DNA of 64,000 bases from positions 62,001 through 126,000 of the forward strand of contig NZ_JAMTCS010000007.1 in assembly GCF_024171955.1 (NCBI RefSeq), given 5' to 3'. Within the stretch, counting starts at the first letter, position 1. Each line of letters starts with the position of its first letter. This DNA is from Promicromonospora thailandica (GTDB lineage: Bacteria > Actinomycetota > Actinomycetes > Actinomycetales > Cellulomonadaceae). This document shows, one piece after another, positions 1 to 8,611 of this stretch. The notes under the pieces are model-generated. The model made no database searches and had not been told where the DNA came from. It saw only the letters and a list, made by a program, of their open reading frames with translations. Position numbers and translations under genes: made by a program.

Positions 1-409
1 TGCCGAAGGAGGTCGCCGCGGCGGAGAAGTCCTCCGGGATGGTCACGACGGCGGCGTACGTGCCGTCGGCCAGGCCGTCGGCCGCGCCCTGCTCGTCGGT
101 GATCTCCCAGTCGTAGCTGGCGTCGGAGGCGGGCACCGCCGCGGCCTCGCCGGCCTCGACGTCCGCCGTCTCGCCTCCGCTCACCAGTCCCGCGGCGAGC
201 TGCCGCCCGAGCGGCACCGTCTGACCGTCCACCTCGACGGGCTCGTCGAGGTTCACGATCGCCGCCTTGACCGTGTCGAGGCGCTCCTGCGGGTTCCACA
301 GGGCAGAGATCAGCAGCCCCAGGATCATCAGCGGGAGGAGCGCCACGGCCACCGCCCGCCAGGGGTTGCGGAAGGGCTCGGGCCGCAGCCATCTCGTCGC
401 GGTGCTCAT
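1..409 (-). CDS. YhgE/Pip-like membrane protein, N-terminal part
   Basis: The ATG lies at 409-407 and the frame is open to the left edge, so only the first 136 residues are visible. A basic N-terminus is followed by one membrane segment at about residues 18-40 and then an extracytoplasmic stretch beginning AAIVNLDEPV. That order, a first helix followed by a VVNxD-like strand, is typical of the YhgE/Pip (phage infection protein/ESX-associated) family. The start overlaps the stop of the upstream MMPL gene by 4 bases (ATGA), so the two are probably translationally coupled and work together in envelope export. The rest of the gene and its C-terminal membrane bundle are outside the window. Confidence 0.7.
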   Translation of the reverse strand, partial: MSTATRWLRPEPFRNPWRAVAVALLPLMILGLLISALWNPQERLDTVKAAIVNLDEPVEVDGQTVPLGRQLAAGLVSGGETADVEAGEAAAVPASDASYDWEITDEQGAADGLADGTYAAVVTIPEDFSAAATSFG

Positions 410-3243
410 GCCCGCACCTCCTGCTCCGTCACGGCGGACTCCTGGTCACGTTCTGTCGGGGTATCGGCACCGGGACTGACGTCCAGCATCGGGGTGCCTG
501 CCGGTGCGAGGTCGGTGGCCGCGACGCCCGTCGAGCCGAGCAGCACCGCGACGCCGTCGCGCTGCGCCCCCGCGAGCGCCTGGGCCAGCTCCGCGCGTGC
601 CGCGAGGTCGCCGACCGTCTCGGTACCGTCCACGACGAGCACCGCGGGCTTGTCGCGCAGCGCGCGGCGGACCGCCTCGGCGGGGTGCCCGCCCTCAGCG
701 GCGGAGTCGACGACCGCCGCCCGGCGCCGCACCGAGGACGCCCGTTCGGGCAGCACCAGCCCGGCCGTCTTGGCCACGCCGCCGGTGAGGGCGAGCCGGC
801 CGGACACGGCCAGCAGGAACGCGCTCACGGGGGCGGTGGCGTCGCCGCGGACCAGCAGCGCGCCGCCGTCGGGCACCCGCACGCTGACGGGGCCGACGAC
901 CCGGCCAGAGCGGCCGCCCACCTCCAGGTCCTGGGCCGCCACGGCGTCGTCCGCGCCCGGCTCGGGCCAGTCGGCGAGCGACAGCTCGCGCGCCAGGCCC
1001 TCCCCCTCGACGTCGAACGACGGCAGCGCATGGTCGAGCCACCGGGGCATGTACCAGGCCTTCTCACCGAGCAGCGCCAGCACCGCGGGCACGAAGACCA
1101 TGCGCACCACGAAGGCGTCCACGGCCACGCCCACCGCGAGGCCGAGCGCGATCGGCTTGAGGTTCATGTCGCCGTGCGGCACGAACGCGACGAAGACCGC
1201 GATCATGATGACCGCCGCGGCCGTGACGACCTTGGCCGAGCCCTGGAACCCGGTCGTGACCGCGTGCCGCGCGCTGCCGCCGTGCACGTAGTCCTCGCGC
1301 ATGCGGGAGACGAGGAACACCTCGTAGTCCATGGCCAGGCCGAACAGGATGCCCATGAGGACGATCGGCATGAAGCTGATGACCGGTCCGGTGCGCGTCA
1401 CGTTGAGCGCCTCGGCGAAGACGCCGTGCTCGAACACGAGCGAGACCACGCCGAACGCCGCGCCCACGGAGAACAGGTAGCCGACCGTCGCCTTGATCGG
1501 CACGGCGATCGAGCGGAACACCATGGTCAGCAGGATCAGCGACAGGCCGACCACGACGAGGGCGAACGGCAGCAGCGCGTCGCCGAGCTTGTCCGACACG
1601 TCGATGCCGACGGCCGTGAAGCCGGTGACGGCCAGGTCCACGCCGTACTCGTCGAGGAAGCGGTCGTGCAGGCCGCGGATCTCGCGGACCAGGTCCTCCG
1701 TCTCGGCCGACGTCGGCCCCCCCTCGGGAACCACCTGGATGATGCCGGTGTCGGCCGTCATGTTCGGGGTCGCGAGCGGCACGTCGGCCACGCCCGGCAG
1801 GTCCTCGATCTCGCCGGCGATCTGGTCCATGAGGGCCAGGGGGTCCGTGCTGGTCACGATCGAGCCGGTGACGATCAGCGGGCCGTTGAAGCCGTCGCCG
1901 AAGTGCTCCGAGACGAGGTCGTACGTGACGCGGGCCGGGTCGTCCTCCTCCATGACGCCCGCGTCCGGCAGGGCCAGCCGCAGGTCCAGCGCGGGGTAGC
2001 TGAGCGCACCCATCGCCGCGATCACCAGCACGACCGTCAGCGCCGGGATCTTGGTCACGGCACGCACCCAGCCGCTGAAGAACCGGTTCGGCCGGGCCTC
2101 CGCGGCCGCGGGCACGGCCTGGGCGCGGCGCCGGGTCACCTCGGTGTCCACCTCGGCGTCGGACTCGGCCGCCTCGGCCGCGGCCTCCCGTGCCGCGGCA
2201 CGCCGCGCCCTACGGGACGGCCGGGGCCGCAGTCGCTCGCCCGCGAACCCGAGGAGGGCGGGCAGCAGGGTCAGCGACACGAGCACCGTGATGCCGACCG
2301 TCACCGCGGCCGCGACACCCATGATCGTCAGGAAGGGGATGCCGGCCACGCCGAGCCCGACCAGCGCGATCATCACGGTGAGACCCGCGAACACGACGGC
2401 CGAGCCGGCCGTGGCGGTCGCCCGGGCGATCGACTCCTGCACCGGCAGCCCGGTCCCGAGCTGCTCCCGGTGCCGCGACACGATGAACAGGGCGTAGTCG
2501 ATGCCGACGGCGAGACCGAGCATCACCGCCAACATCGGTGTGGTCGAGTTGATGGGCCCGAGGACCGTGGCCGCGAACAGCAGGCCCATCGACGCCCCGA
2601 CGCCCAGCAGCGCGTTGAGCAGCGGCAGGCCGGCGGCGACGAGCGACCCGAGCGTCAGCACGAGCACCACGAGCGCGACCAGCAGGCCGATGCCCTCCGT
2701 CAGGGTCATCTCGGGGAACTTCGAGGAGAAGAGCTGGCCGCCCAGGTGCGCCTCGGCGCCGTCGGGCAGGGCCTGCGCGAGCGCGTCCGCCTCGACGCCC
2801 AGCGCGTCCTTGGTCTCGTCCGTGATGGAGCCCTGGTCGCCGTCGAGCTGGATCGTGAGGAGCGTCGCACGCTCGTCGTCGGACACCGAGGCCGGCATCT
2901 GGTCGTCGAACGGCGACGTGACGACCTCGACCTGGGAGACGTCGCCGAGGTTCTCGACGCCGTCCTCGATCGCGGAGCGCATGGCACCGTCGTTGATCGT
3001 CCCGCCCTCGGGTGCGACGACGATCACCTGCGCGGAGGCGCCGCTGACCTGCGGGAACGTCGCCGCGAGGCGGTCGAGGGCCGCCTGTGACTCCGTGCCG
3101 GGGATGGACACCTGGTTGTCGAGGCCTTGCTGCAGCAGGCCGGCCGCGCCGCCCACGAGGACGAGCGCCACGACCCAGAGGGCTACGACGAGCCTCCGGG
3201 CGTGTACGGCCCAGCGGCCGAGCGAGTAGAGGACGGAGGACAC
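406..3243 (-). CDS. MMPL/RND-type transporter with degenerate ABC-ATPase-like C-terminal domain
   Basis: This is a membrane exporter of 945 residues. It has two MMPL halves (about 15-380 and 410-745), each with an extracytoplasmic loop after the first helix and a bundle of helices, including the DYALF and DYEVF motifs of the family. The GTG at 3243 is chosen because AGGAG lies 5 bases upstream; a longer frame begins inside the TetR operator and is unlikely. Residues about 775-920 are not membrane. They look like an ABC nucleotide-binding domain with ruined motifs: LLVRGDATAPVSAF where Walker A should be, and AVLVVDGTE where Walker B should be. The gene is divergent from a TetR regulator and likely controlled by it. 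The substrate is unknown; lipid or drug export is usual for the family. Confidence 0.85.
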   Translation of the reverse strand: MSSVLYSLGRWAVHARRLVVALWVVALVLVGGAAGLLQQGLDNQVSIPGTESQAALDRLAATFPQVSGASAQVIVVAPEGGTINDGAMRSAIEDGVENLGDVSQVEVVTSPFDDQMPASVSDDERATLLTIQLDGDQGSITDETKDALGVEADALAQALPDGAEAHLGGQLFSSKFPEMTLTEGIGLLVALVVLVLTLGSLVAAGLPLLNALLGVGASMGLLFAATVLGPINSTTPMLAVMLGLAVGIDYALFIVSRHREQLGTGLPVQESIARATATAGSAVVFAGLTVMIALVGLGVAGIPFLTIMGVAAAVTVGITVLVSLTLLPALLGFAGERLRPRPSRRARRAAAREAAAEAAESDAEVDTEVTRRRAQAVPAAAEARPNRFFSGWVRAVTKIPALTVVLVIAAMGALSYPALDLRLALPDAGVMEEDDPARVTYDLVSEHFGDGFNGPLIVTGSIVTSTDPLALMDQIAGEIEDLPGVADVPLATPNMTADTGIIQVVPEGGPTSAETEDLVREIRGLHDRFLDEYGVDLAVTGFTAVGIDVSDKLGDALLPFALVVVGLSLILLTMVFRSIAVPIKATVGYLFSVGAAFGVVSLVFEHGVFAEALNVTRTGPVISFMPIVLMGILFGLAMDYEVFLVSRMREDYVHGGSARHAVTTGFQGSAKVVTAAAVIMIAVFVAFVPHGDMNLKPIALGLAVGVAVDAFVVRMVFVPAVLALLGEKAWYMPRWLDHALPSFDVEGEGLARELSLADWPEPGADDAVAAQDLEVGGRSGRVVGPVSVRVPDGGALLVRGDATAPVSAFLLAVSGRLALTGGVAKTAGLVLPERASSVRRRAAVVDSAAEGGHPAEAVRRALRDKPAVLVVDGTETVGDLAARAELAQALAGAQRDGVAVLLGSTGVAATDLAPAGTPMLDVSPGADTPTERDQESAVTEQEVRA

Positions 3244-3295
3244 GCACACTCCTGGGACGAGGCGGGGACCGAGGGGAAGGCTTTCGATGCACCAC

Positions 3296-3325
3296 TGTAT
3301 CCGATGCACGAGTGCATCGGATACA
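3296..3325. promoter_or_regulatory. Perfect 30-bp palindromic operator between MMPL and tetR
   Basis: TGTATCCGATGCAC at 3296-3309 and its exact reverse complement at 3312-3325 are separated by two bases. A further GATGCAC half-site lies at 3286-3292. It sits between the divergent start codons at 3243 and 3371, which is where an autoregulating TetR dimer pair would bind. A possible -10 (TAGACT) for tetR is at 3338-3343. Confidence 0.75.
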
Positions 3326-3370
3326 CGGGTGTATTGGTAGACTGGTCACCCCGATACCTGAGGAGCTGCT

Positions 3371-4069
3371 GTGACCACCGGACCCGCCAGTGACGTCGGC
3401 TCGGGGTCGTCCGTCGAGCGCGCGTTCGCCACGGCCCTGACCCCCCGGCGCGAACGGACGCGCGAGCGCCTGCTCGACGCCGCATACACGGTCTTCGCAC
3501 AGCACGGCATCCGCGGCGCGTCCATCGAGGCCGTGTGCGAGGCCGCCGGGTTCACGCGCGGGGCCTTCTACTCGAACTTCAGCAGCAAGGAGGAGCTCTT
3601 CCTCGCCCTCGCCGAGCGGGCGATGCGCCGGCAGCTCGTCGCGCTGGAGTCCATCACGAAGAACCTCGAGCCCGAGGTCGTGCGCTGCGGCGCCGTCAAT
3701 CCGGACGCGATCAGCACGATCCTGTCGGTGATGACCCCGGACGCCGGGGACGCCCGGCAGTGGACGCTGATGCGCGCCGAGCTCGAGCTGCTCGCGATGC
3801 GGGACCCCGAGGTCGGGCGCCCGTTCCTCGCGCAGGAGCAGATGATCCGCACCGAGCTCGGGTCAGCGATCGAGGGGATCCTCGACGACTTCGGCCTGCG
3901 CTTCACCATCGACCAGCGCACCGCGGTCGACCTGCTGCTCGGCGCCTACGAGTCCTCGGCGCGGGTCGCGGTCACGGCGAGCCAGGTCCAGGAGGAGGAC
4001 GGCGATGCCGTGCCCGGCACCGCCGTCCTGAGCCAGCTCGTCAACCTCCTGGTCACGACAGCGGACTGA
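3371..4069 (+). CDS. TetR family transcriptional regulator
   Basis: A 232-residue protein starting at GTG with AGGAG at 3361-3365. An N-terminal TetR helix-turn-helix occupies about residues 25-75 (RERLLDAAYTVFAQHG, then TRGAFYSNFSSKEELF), followed by an all-helical ligand-binding region. It is divergent from the MMPL/Pip genes, and a perfect palindrome lies between them, so it very likely represses those genes and itself. The ligand cannot be read from the sequence. Confidence 0.9.
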   Translation: MTTGPASDVGSGSSVERAFATALTPRRERTRERLLDAAYTVFAQHGIRGASIEAVCEAAGFTRGAFYSNFSSKEELFLALAERAMRRQLVALESITKNLEPEVVRCGAVNPDAISTILSVMTPDAGDARQWTLMRAELELLAMRDPEVGRPFLAQEQMIRTELGSAIEGILDDFGLRFTIDQRTAVDLLLGAYESSARVAVTASQVQEEDGDAVPGTAVLSQLVNLLVTTAD

Positions 4070-4074
4070 GCCGG

Positions 4075-4097
4075 CCCCACCGGCTCAGCCGGTGGGG
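4075..4097. terminator. Hairpin between tetR and pgm
   Basis: Ten-base perfect stem (CCCCACCGGC/GCCGGTGGGG) with a TCA loop between convergent stop codons. There is no T-tract, as is usual in high-GC actinobacteria. Confidence 0.6.
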
Positions 4098-4098
4098 C

Positions 4099-5784
4099 TC
4101 AGGCCAGCGCCTCGTCGACCAGGGTCCGCGCCGCGTCCTGCACCTCGGCGAGGTGGTCCGCGGAGACGAACGACTCCGCGTAGATCTTGTAGACGTCCTC
4201 CGTGCCGCTCGGGCGCGCGGCGAACCACGCGTCCGCGGTGCTGACCTTGAGACCGCCGATCGCGGCGCCGTTGCCCGGCGCCTCGGTGAGCGTGGCCGTG
4301 ATGTCCTGACCCGCGAGCGTGGTGGACGTGACGTCGGACGGCGACAGCGCGGCCAGGCGCGCCTTCTGCTCACGGGTGGCGGCGGCGTCGACGCGGGCGT
4401 ACCAGCTCTGCCCGTGGCGCTCGACCTGCGCCGTGTGGTGCTCGGACGGCGACCGTCCCGTGGTCGCCAGGATCTCCGAGGCGAGCAGCGCGAGCAGGAT
4501 CCCGTCCTTGTCGGTGGACCAGACGCGGCCGTCCTTGCGCAGGAACGAGGCCCCCGCCGACTCCTCGCCGCCGAACCCGACCTCGCCCGAGAGCAGGCCC
4601 GGCACGAACCACTTGAACCCGACCGGCACCTCGACCAGGCGCCGGTCCAGGCCCGCGGCCACGCGGTCGATCAGGGCGGACGACACGAGCGTCTTGCCGA
4701 TCGCCGCCCCCGTCGGCCAGCTGGGGCGCGCCCCGCCGAACAGGTACTCGACGGCCACCGCGAGGAAGTGGTTCGGGTTCATCAGACCGTCGGCCGTGAC
4801 GATGCCGTGCCGGTCGGAGTCGGCATCGTTGCCGGTCGCGACGTCGAACGGCGCGCCGCCGTCTGGTCCCGTCATCTTCTCGACCAGCGAGGCCATGGCG
4901 TAGGGCGAGCTGCAGTCCATGCGGATCTTGCCGTCCCAGTCGAGCGTCATGAACGCCCAGCGCGGGTCGACCTGAGGGTTCACGACGGTCAGGTCGAGGT
5001 CGTACCGCTCGGCGATCGCGCCCCAGTACTCGACGGACGCCCCGCCCAGGGGGTCGGCGCCGATCCGCACACCGGACGTCCGGATCGCCTCGAGGTCGAG
5101 CACGTTCGCCAGGTCGTCCACGTAGGTCGAGAGGTAGTCGTGCCGGTGGGTCCGGTCCGACGCGAGCGCGTCGTCCAGCGACACCCGCCTCACCTGGCCG
5201 ACCCCGGTGCGCAGGATCTCGTTCGCGCGGTCCGCGATCCAGCCCGTCGCGTCGGAGTCGGCGGGCCCGCCGTGCGGCGGGTTGTACTTGAAGCCGCCGT
5301 CGCGCGGCGGGTTGTGCGACGGCGTCACGACGATCCCGTCCGCCAGGCCCGACCCGGGCGCGGCGAGGCCCGGCGTCCCCTCCGCGAACCGCGTCTGGTT
5401 GTGCAGCAGGATCGACTGGCTGACGGCGGGAGTCGGCGTCCAGGAGTCGCGCGCGTCGACCATGACGTCGACCTCGGCGGCGGCCAGCACCTCCAGCGCC
5501 GTCTGCCAGGCCGGCTGGGAGAGGGCGTGCGTGTCGCGTCCGATGAACAGGGGGCCGTCGGTGCCCTGGCCGCGCCGGTACTCCACGATCGCCGCGGTGA
5601 TCGCCACGATGTGCGCCTCGTTGAAGGCGTGGTCGAGGCTCGAACCACGATGGCCCGAGGTGCCGAAGACGACCTGCTGCCCCGGGTCGTCCGGGTCGGG
5701 CACGAGGTCGTAGTAGGCGCCGACCACCCGGTCGACGTCGATCAGGTCACTGGGCTGGGCAGGAGTTCCGGCGCGCGCATCCAT
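4099..5784 (-). CDS. pgm: Phosphoglucomutase, alpha-D-glucose-phosphate specific
   Basis: Interconverts glucose-1-phosphate and glucose-6-phosphate in the cytoplasm, linking glycogen and cell-wall sugar synthesis to glycolysis. The 561-residue length matches the family. Visible landmarks are FGTSGHRG near the N-terminus, the phosphoserine loop VVTPSHNPP at about 150, the metal-binding loop NDADSDRHG at about 315, the sugar-binding GEESAG at about 405, and a C-terminal ARPSGTE phosphate-binding motif. The ATG at 5784 has no clear ribosome binding site. A CAGTAT box 7 bases upstream suggests a leaderless transcript. It is divergent from the rhodanese gene. Confidence 0.95.
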   Translation of the reverse strand: MDARAGTPAQPSDLIDVDRVVGAYYDLVPDPDDPGQQVVFGTSGHRGSSLDHAFNEAHIVAITAAIVEYRRGQGTDGPLFIGRDTHALSQPAWQTALEVLAAAEVDVMVDARDSWTPTPAVSQSILLHNQTRFAEGTPGLAAPGSGLADGIVVTPSHNPPRDGGFKYNPPHGGPADSDATGWIADRANEILRTGVGQVRRVSLDDALASDRTHRHDYLSTYVDDLANVLDLEAIRTSGVRIGADPLGGASVEYWGAIAERYDLDLTVVNPQVDPRWAFMTLDWDGKIRMDCSSPYAMASLVEKMTGPDGGAPFDVATGNDADSDRHGIVTADGLMNPNHFLAVAVEYLFGGARPSWPTGAAIGKTLVSSALIDRVAAGLDRRLVEVPVGFKWFVPGLLSGEVGFGGEESAGASFLRKDGRVWSTDKDGILLALLASEILATTGRSPSEHHTAQVERHGQSWYARVDAAATREQKARLAALSPSDVTSTTLAGQDITATLTEAPGNGAAIGGLKVSTADAWFAARPSGTEDVYKIYAESFVSADHLAEVQDAARTLVDEALA

Positions 5785-5791
5785 GCGGTCG

Positions 5792-5797
5792 ATACTG
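5792..5797 (-). promoter_or_regulatory. -10 box of leaderless pgm promoter
   Basis: CAGTAT on the minus strand ends 7 bases before the pgm ATG, placing the transcription start at or very near the start codon. Confidence 0.45.
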
Positions 5798-5853
5798 CCA
5801 GGTACCGGCCACGGACGTCGCCGGTCTCACCTCCGCCACGCGCGGCGCCGTCG

Positions 5854-5859
5854 TAGGCT
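5854..5859 (+). promoter_or_regulatory. -10 box of leaderless rhodanese promoter
   Basis: TAGGCT followed by GACCGT and then the ATG at 5866. This is the classic actinobacterial leaderless arrangement (TANNNT, 6-8 bases, start codon). The same TAGGCTGAC string precedes the GTG of the S9 peptidase at 55319. Confidence 0.55.
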
Positions 5860-5865
5860 GACCGT

Positions 5866-6201
5866 ATGTTCCCGCCGATGCAGCCCGAGGTCCCCACGGT
5901 CCACCCCAGCGAGCTCGACCCCGCCTCGCCCGTCCCGGACGGGACGACCCTGCTCGACGTCCGCGAGCAGGACGAGTGGGACGCCGGCCACGCACCCGGG
6001 GCCGTGCACATCCCGCTGGGCGACCTGCCCGCCCGGTTCGGTGAGCTCGACGCGGAGTCCCCGGTCCTGGTCCTGTGCCACTCCGGCGGACGCTCCGCGC
6101 GGGCTACGCAGTGGCTCAACGAGGCGGTCGGTCTCGAGGCGACCAACATCGACGGCGGCATCGTCGCCTGGGCGGGCGCGGGCCTGCCGGTCGAGCGCTG
6201 A
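5866..6201 (+). CDS. Rhodanese-like sulfurtransferase
   Basis: A single-domain rhodanese of 111 residues. The cysteine of the active-site loop CHSGGRS (about residue 66) would carry the persulfide, and DVREQDEWDAGHAPGA is the usual CH2-type motif near residue 35. No signal peptide, so cytoplasmic. The start is supported by the leaderless -10 box. Its physiological sulfur acceptor is unknown. Confidence 0.9.
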   Translation: MFPPMQPEVPTVHPSELDPASPVPDGTTLLDVREQDEWDAGHAPGAVHIPLGDLPARFGELDAESPVLVLCHSGGRSARATQWLNEAVGLEATNIDGGIVAWAGAGLPVER

Positions 6202-6217
6202 GGTCGTGCGCTGACGG

Positions 6218-7843
6218 TTACCGGGCGACGCGCGGGCGGCTCGGACCGGACTCGTTCCACACCCGGTCCAGCGCGGTGACCACGTAGGTGTACCGCACGC
6301 CTGGCGCCGCCGTCGTGTCCAGCCACGAGTGGACGCGCCCGCTCGCCGAGCGGAACGTGCCGACGAGGTTCGCCGGGTCGTCGATGTCCACGGCGTCGAC
6401 GGCGCCCCGCACGCGGTAGACCGCGAACGACGTCGCCCGCGCGATCCGGGACCCGATGTCGGTGACGTGCAGCCGGACCCCGTCGTCGACCCGCCGGGCG
6501 TTCGCGAGCACCGGGGCGGCGACGGGATCGGCCGGCAGGTGCGGCATAGGCGGGATCAGGGCGGGGTGCCGGTAGTGGTCCGCGACGACCCGCGACATGC
6601 CGCCCTGCGGGTCGGCGGGCACGTGCACCGCCGAGTAGTAGACGTTGCCGTGCACGGGGCCGACGTCGCGGCTGACCTCCCGGCACAGGTCCACGTGGTT
6701 CGTGAGCTCCTCGGGGTCGGTGAAGACCCCGCTCGTCATCTTGTAGAGGGCCTCCCCCACGTAGAGCTGGGTGCCCGACTGCGCCGCGACCTCGGCCCAC
6801 CACGGCACGAGCGCCGCGTAGTCGGCCACGGCGAGGCCGATCTGCCAGTAGATCTGCGGGTTGACGTAGTCGAGCCAGCCCTCCAGCACCCACTTGCGGG
6901 TGTCGGCGTACTGGTCGTCGTACGACTGGGAGCCGGCGGTGTCCGAGCCCAGGGGGTCCGTCGAGGAGTTGCGCCAGATGCCGAACGGGCTGATCCCGAA
7001 CTTGACCCAGGGCTTGACCGCCTTGATGCGGGAGCTCATCGTCTCGACGAAGCGGTCCACGTTGTCGCGGCGCCAGTCCTCGATCGCGTCGAACCCCGCC
7101 CCGTACCGCTCGTAGGTCGCGGTGTCGGGGACCGTCTCGCCCGGCACGGGGTACGGGTAGAAGTAGTCGTCGAAGTGCACACCGTCGATGTCGTAGCTCT
7201 CGACCGCGTGCAGGATCGCCCGCTGGATGTGCTCCCGTGCCTCGGGGATGCCCGGGTCGAAGTAGAGGCGGCCACCGTACGCCCACACCCAGTCGGGGTG
7301 CTGTCGCGCCGGGTGGTCGGCCACGAGCAGGGCTGGGTCGGGCTGCATCGAGACGCGGTACGGGTTGAACCACGCGTGCAGCTCGATGTTGCGCGCGTGC
7401 GCCTCGGCGACCATGAAGGCCAGCGGGTCGTAGCCGGGATCCTGCCCCTGCGTGCCGGTCAGGTACTGCGACCACGGCTCGTACGGGCTGTCCCAGAACG
7501 CGTCGGCGGTCGGACGCACCTGGACGAAGACGGCGTTGAGCCCGTTCTCGCGCGCCACCTCCAGGTGCCGCACGAACTCGGCCTTCTGCGCCTCCGCGTC
7601 CAGGCCGCTGGCCGACGGCCAGTCGATGTTGGCGACCGAGGCGATCCACATGGCGCGCAGCTCGCGCTTGAGGTTCAGGTCCGACGACGGCCGCGGCGAC
7701 GCGTTGCCCGTCATCGCCGTCGCCCCGAGCGCCGTGGCCGGGTCGAGCGCGGCGATCGTGACGCTGATCGCCGCGGCAGCCGTGCCGGCCGCCGCCATCG
7801 TGAGGAACTCCCGGCGGCCGAGCCCGGCCATCGCTCCCCGCAC
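6218..7843 (-). CDS. Tat-exported GH10-like (GHL10) glycoside hydrolase
   Basis: A secreted family-10-like glycosylhydrolase. A twin-arginine signal (GRREFLTMAAAG) is at the N-terminus. The GHL10 barrel follows, beginning at RELRAMWIASVANIDWP and containing GVHFDDYFYPYP, NVDRFVE and FGISPFGIWRN, as in bacterial YngK-like proteins. The last 90 residues look like a fibronectin-type beta domain (TSFAVYRVRG..., YTYVVTALD). I chose the GTG at 7843 because GGAGG lies 4 bases upstream. ATG codons at 7831 and 7897 (GAGG 7 bases upstream) are alternatives. The substrate is probably a cell-wall or plant glycan, but this is not established for the family. Confidence 0.85.
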   Translation of the reverse strand: MRGAMAGLGRREFLTMAAAGTAAAAISVTIAALDPATALGATAMTGNASPRPSSDLNLKRELRAMWIASVANIDWPSASGLDAEAQKAEFVRHLEVARENGLNAVFVQVRPTADAFWDSPYEPWSQYLTGTQGQDPGYDPLAFMVAEAHARNIELHAWFNPYRVSMQPDPALLVADHPARQHPDWVWAYGGRLYFDPGIPEAREHIQRAILHAVESYDIDGVHFDDYFYPYPVPGETVPDTATYERYGAGFDAIEDWRRDNVDRFVETMSSRIKAVKPWVKFGISPFGIWRNSSTDPLGSDTAGSQSYDDQYADTRKWVLEGWLDYVNPQIYWQIGLAVADYAALVPWWAEVAAQSGTQLYVGEALYKMTSGVFTDPEELTNHVDLCREVSRDVGPVHGNVYYSAVHVPADPQGGMSRVVADHYRHPALIPPMPHLPADPVAAPVLANARRVDDGVRLHVTDIGSRIARATSFAVYRVRGAVDAVDIDDPANLVGTFRSASGRVHSWLDTTAAPGVRYTYVVTALDRVWNESGPSRPRVAR

Positions 7844-8206
7844 CCCACCTCCGGTCCGGTCCGGCGAGAGCGACCTCGTGCGTGCCCAGGCGGGCATCGG
7901 TGTCGCCTCAGGGCGGGCGGGGTGCCTCACGTGCTCGACCTCCGGTACTGGCTGCTGGGGGTTGGTGCCGTGGTGCTGTCGTCGTCGGGATGCCGTCGGC
8001 CCGCGCCCGTAGGGGCGCGGGCCGACGGTGCAAGTTGGCCGGCGTCGATCGGCAGATTGAGGTGACGAACAATGCCACCGGGCGACGCCGTGGGGAAACT
8101 CTCGCACATCCCGCTCCGGATGTGAAGTTGCAGAGCAATTCAAGTTGTGGAACCAATTTTCACGCTCTGGCGAGGGCGAGAGTGAACCCCCTGGTGAGAG
8201 CCGCGA
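7844..8206. other. 363-bp intergenic region upstream of the GH10-like gene
   Basis: No convincing coding frame. It holds a perfect GC hairpin (7993-8028) and a locally AT-rich patch (8105-8165) with two AAGTTG direct repeats at 8125 and 8142, the likely promoter and operator area of the hydrolase gene. Confidence 0.5.
7993..8028. terminator. 16-bp perfect stem-loop between the GNAT and GH10-like genes
   Basis: CCGTCGGCCCGCGCCC and its exact complement enclose a GTAG loop. It lies about 180 bases past the GNAT stop and 150 bases before the hydrolase start, both read leftwards. It could terminate the GNAT transcript or act as an attenuator for the hydrolase. Confidence 0.55.
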
Positions 8207-8524
8207 TCAGGACGAGAGCGGCGCCCGGAGGAGGTCGTCGTACTCCGGGGCGTGCTTGAGGACGTAGGCACGGATATACGGACAGAGCGGGACGATCTTG
8301 CTGCCCGCCTCGCGCACGGCGCCGAGCGCCGCCTTCGCGAGCTGCCCGGCCAGGCCGCGGCCCTCGTACGCCTCGAACACCTCGGTGTGCAGGAAGATGA
8401 CGGTGCCGGGCTCCGTCTCGTAGACGGCAAAGCCGGCCAGCGTGCCGTCGACGGTCACCTCGAAGCGCGACTCCTGAGGGTTGTCGGTCACGGTCACCTG
8501 TGGTTCGTCGGTCATGCGGACCAT
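8207..8524 (-). CDS. Small GNAT-fold N-acetyltransferase (Acetyltransf_CG type)
   Basis: A 105-residue minimal GNAT. The acetyl-CoA pyrophosphate loop is YEGRGLAGQLAKAAL near residue 57, followed by VPLCPYIRAYVLKHAPEY, the C-terminal signature of the YidJ/Gtn-type small acetyltransferases. ATG 8524 is chosen because GAGG lies 7 bases upstream; ATG 8515 is three codons later. The acceptor substrate is unknown. Confidence 0.85.
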   Translation of the reverse strand: MVRMTDEPQVTVTDNPQESRFEVTVDGTLAGFAVYETEPGTVIFLHTEVFEAYEGRGLAGQLAKAALGAVREAGSKIVPLCPYIRAYVLKHAPEYDDLLRAPLSS

Positions 8525-8611
8525 CGTGCGGCCTCGAGGGCACGTCGGGCCAGCGGGCCGGACGCCTCGGAGCACGGAGGCGATGTCAGTGGCGGGTGCG
8601 AGACTCGATCC

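Noticed and set aside
3244-3309. Longer MMPL start at 3309
   Set aside because: That ATG lies inside the 30-bp operator palindrome, and the added residues are unlike the family. GTG 3243 has a proper ribosome binding site.
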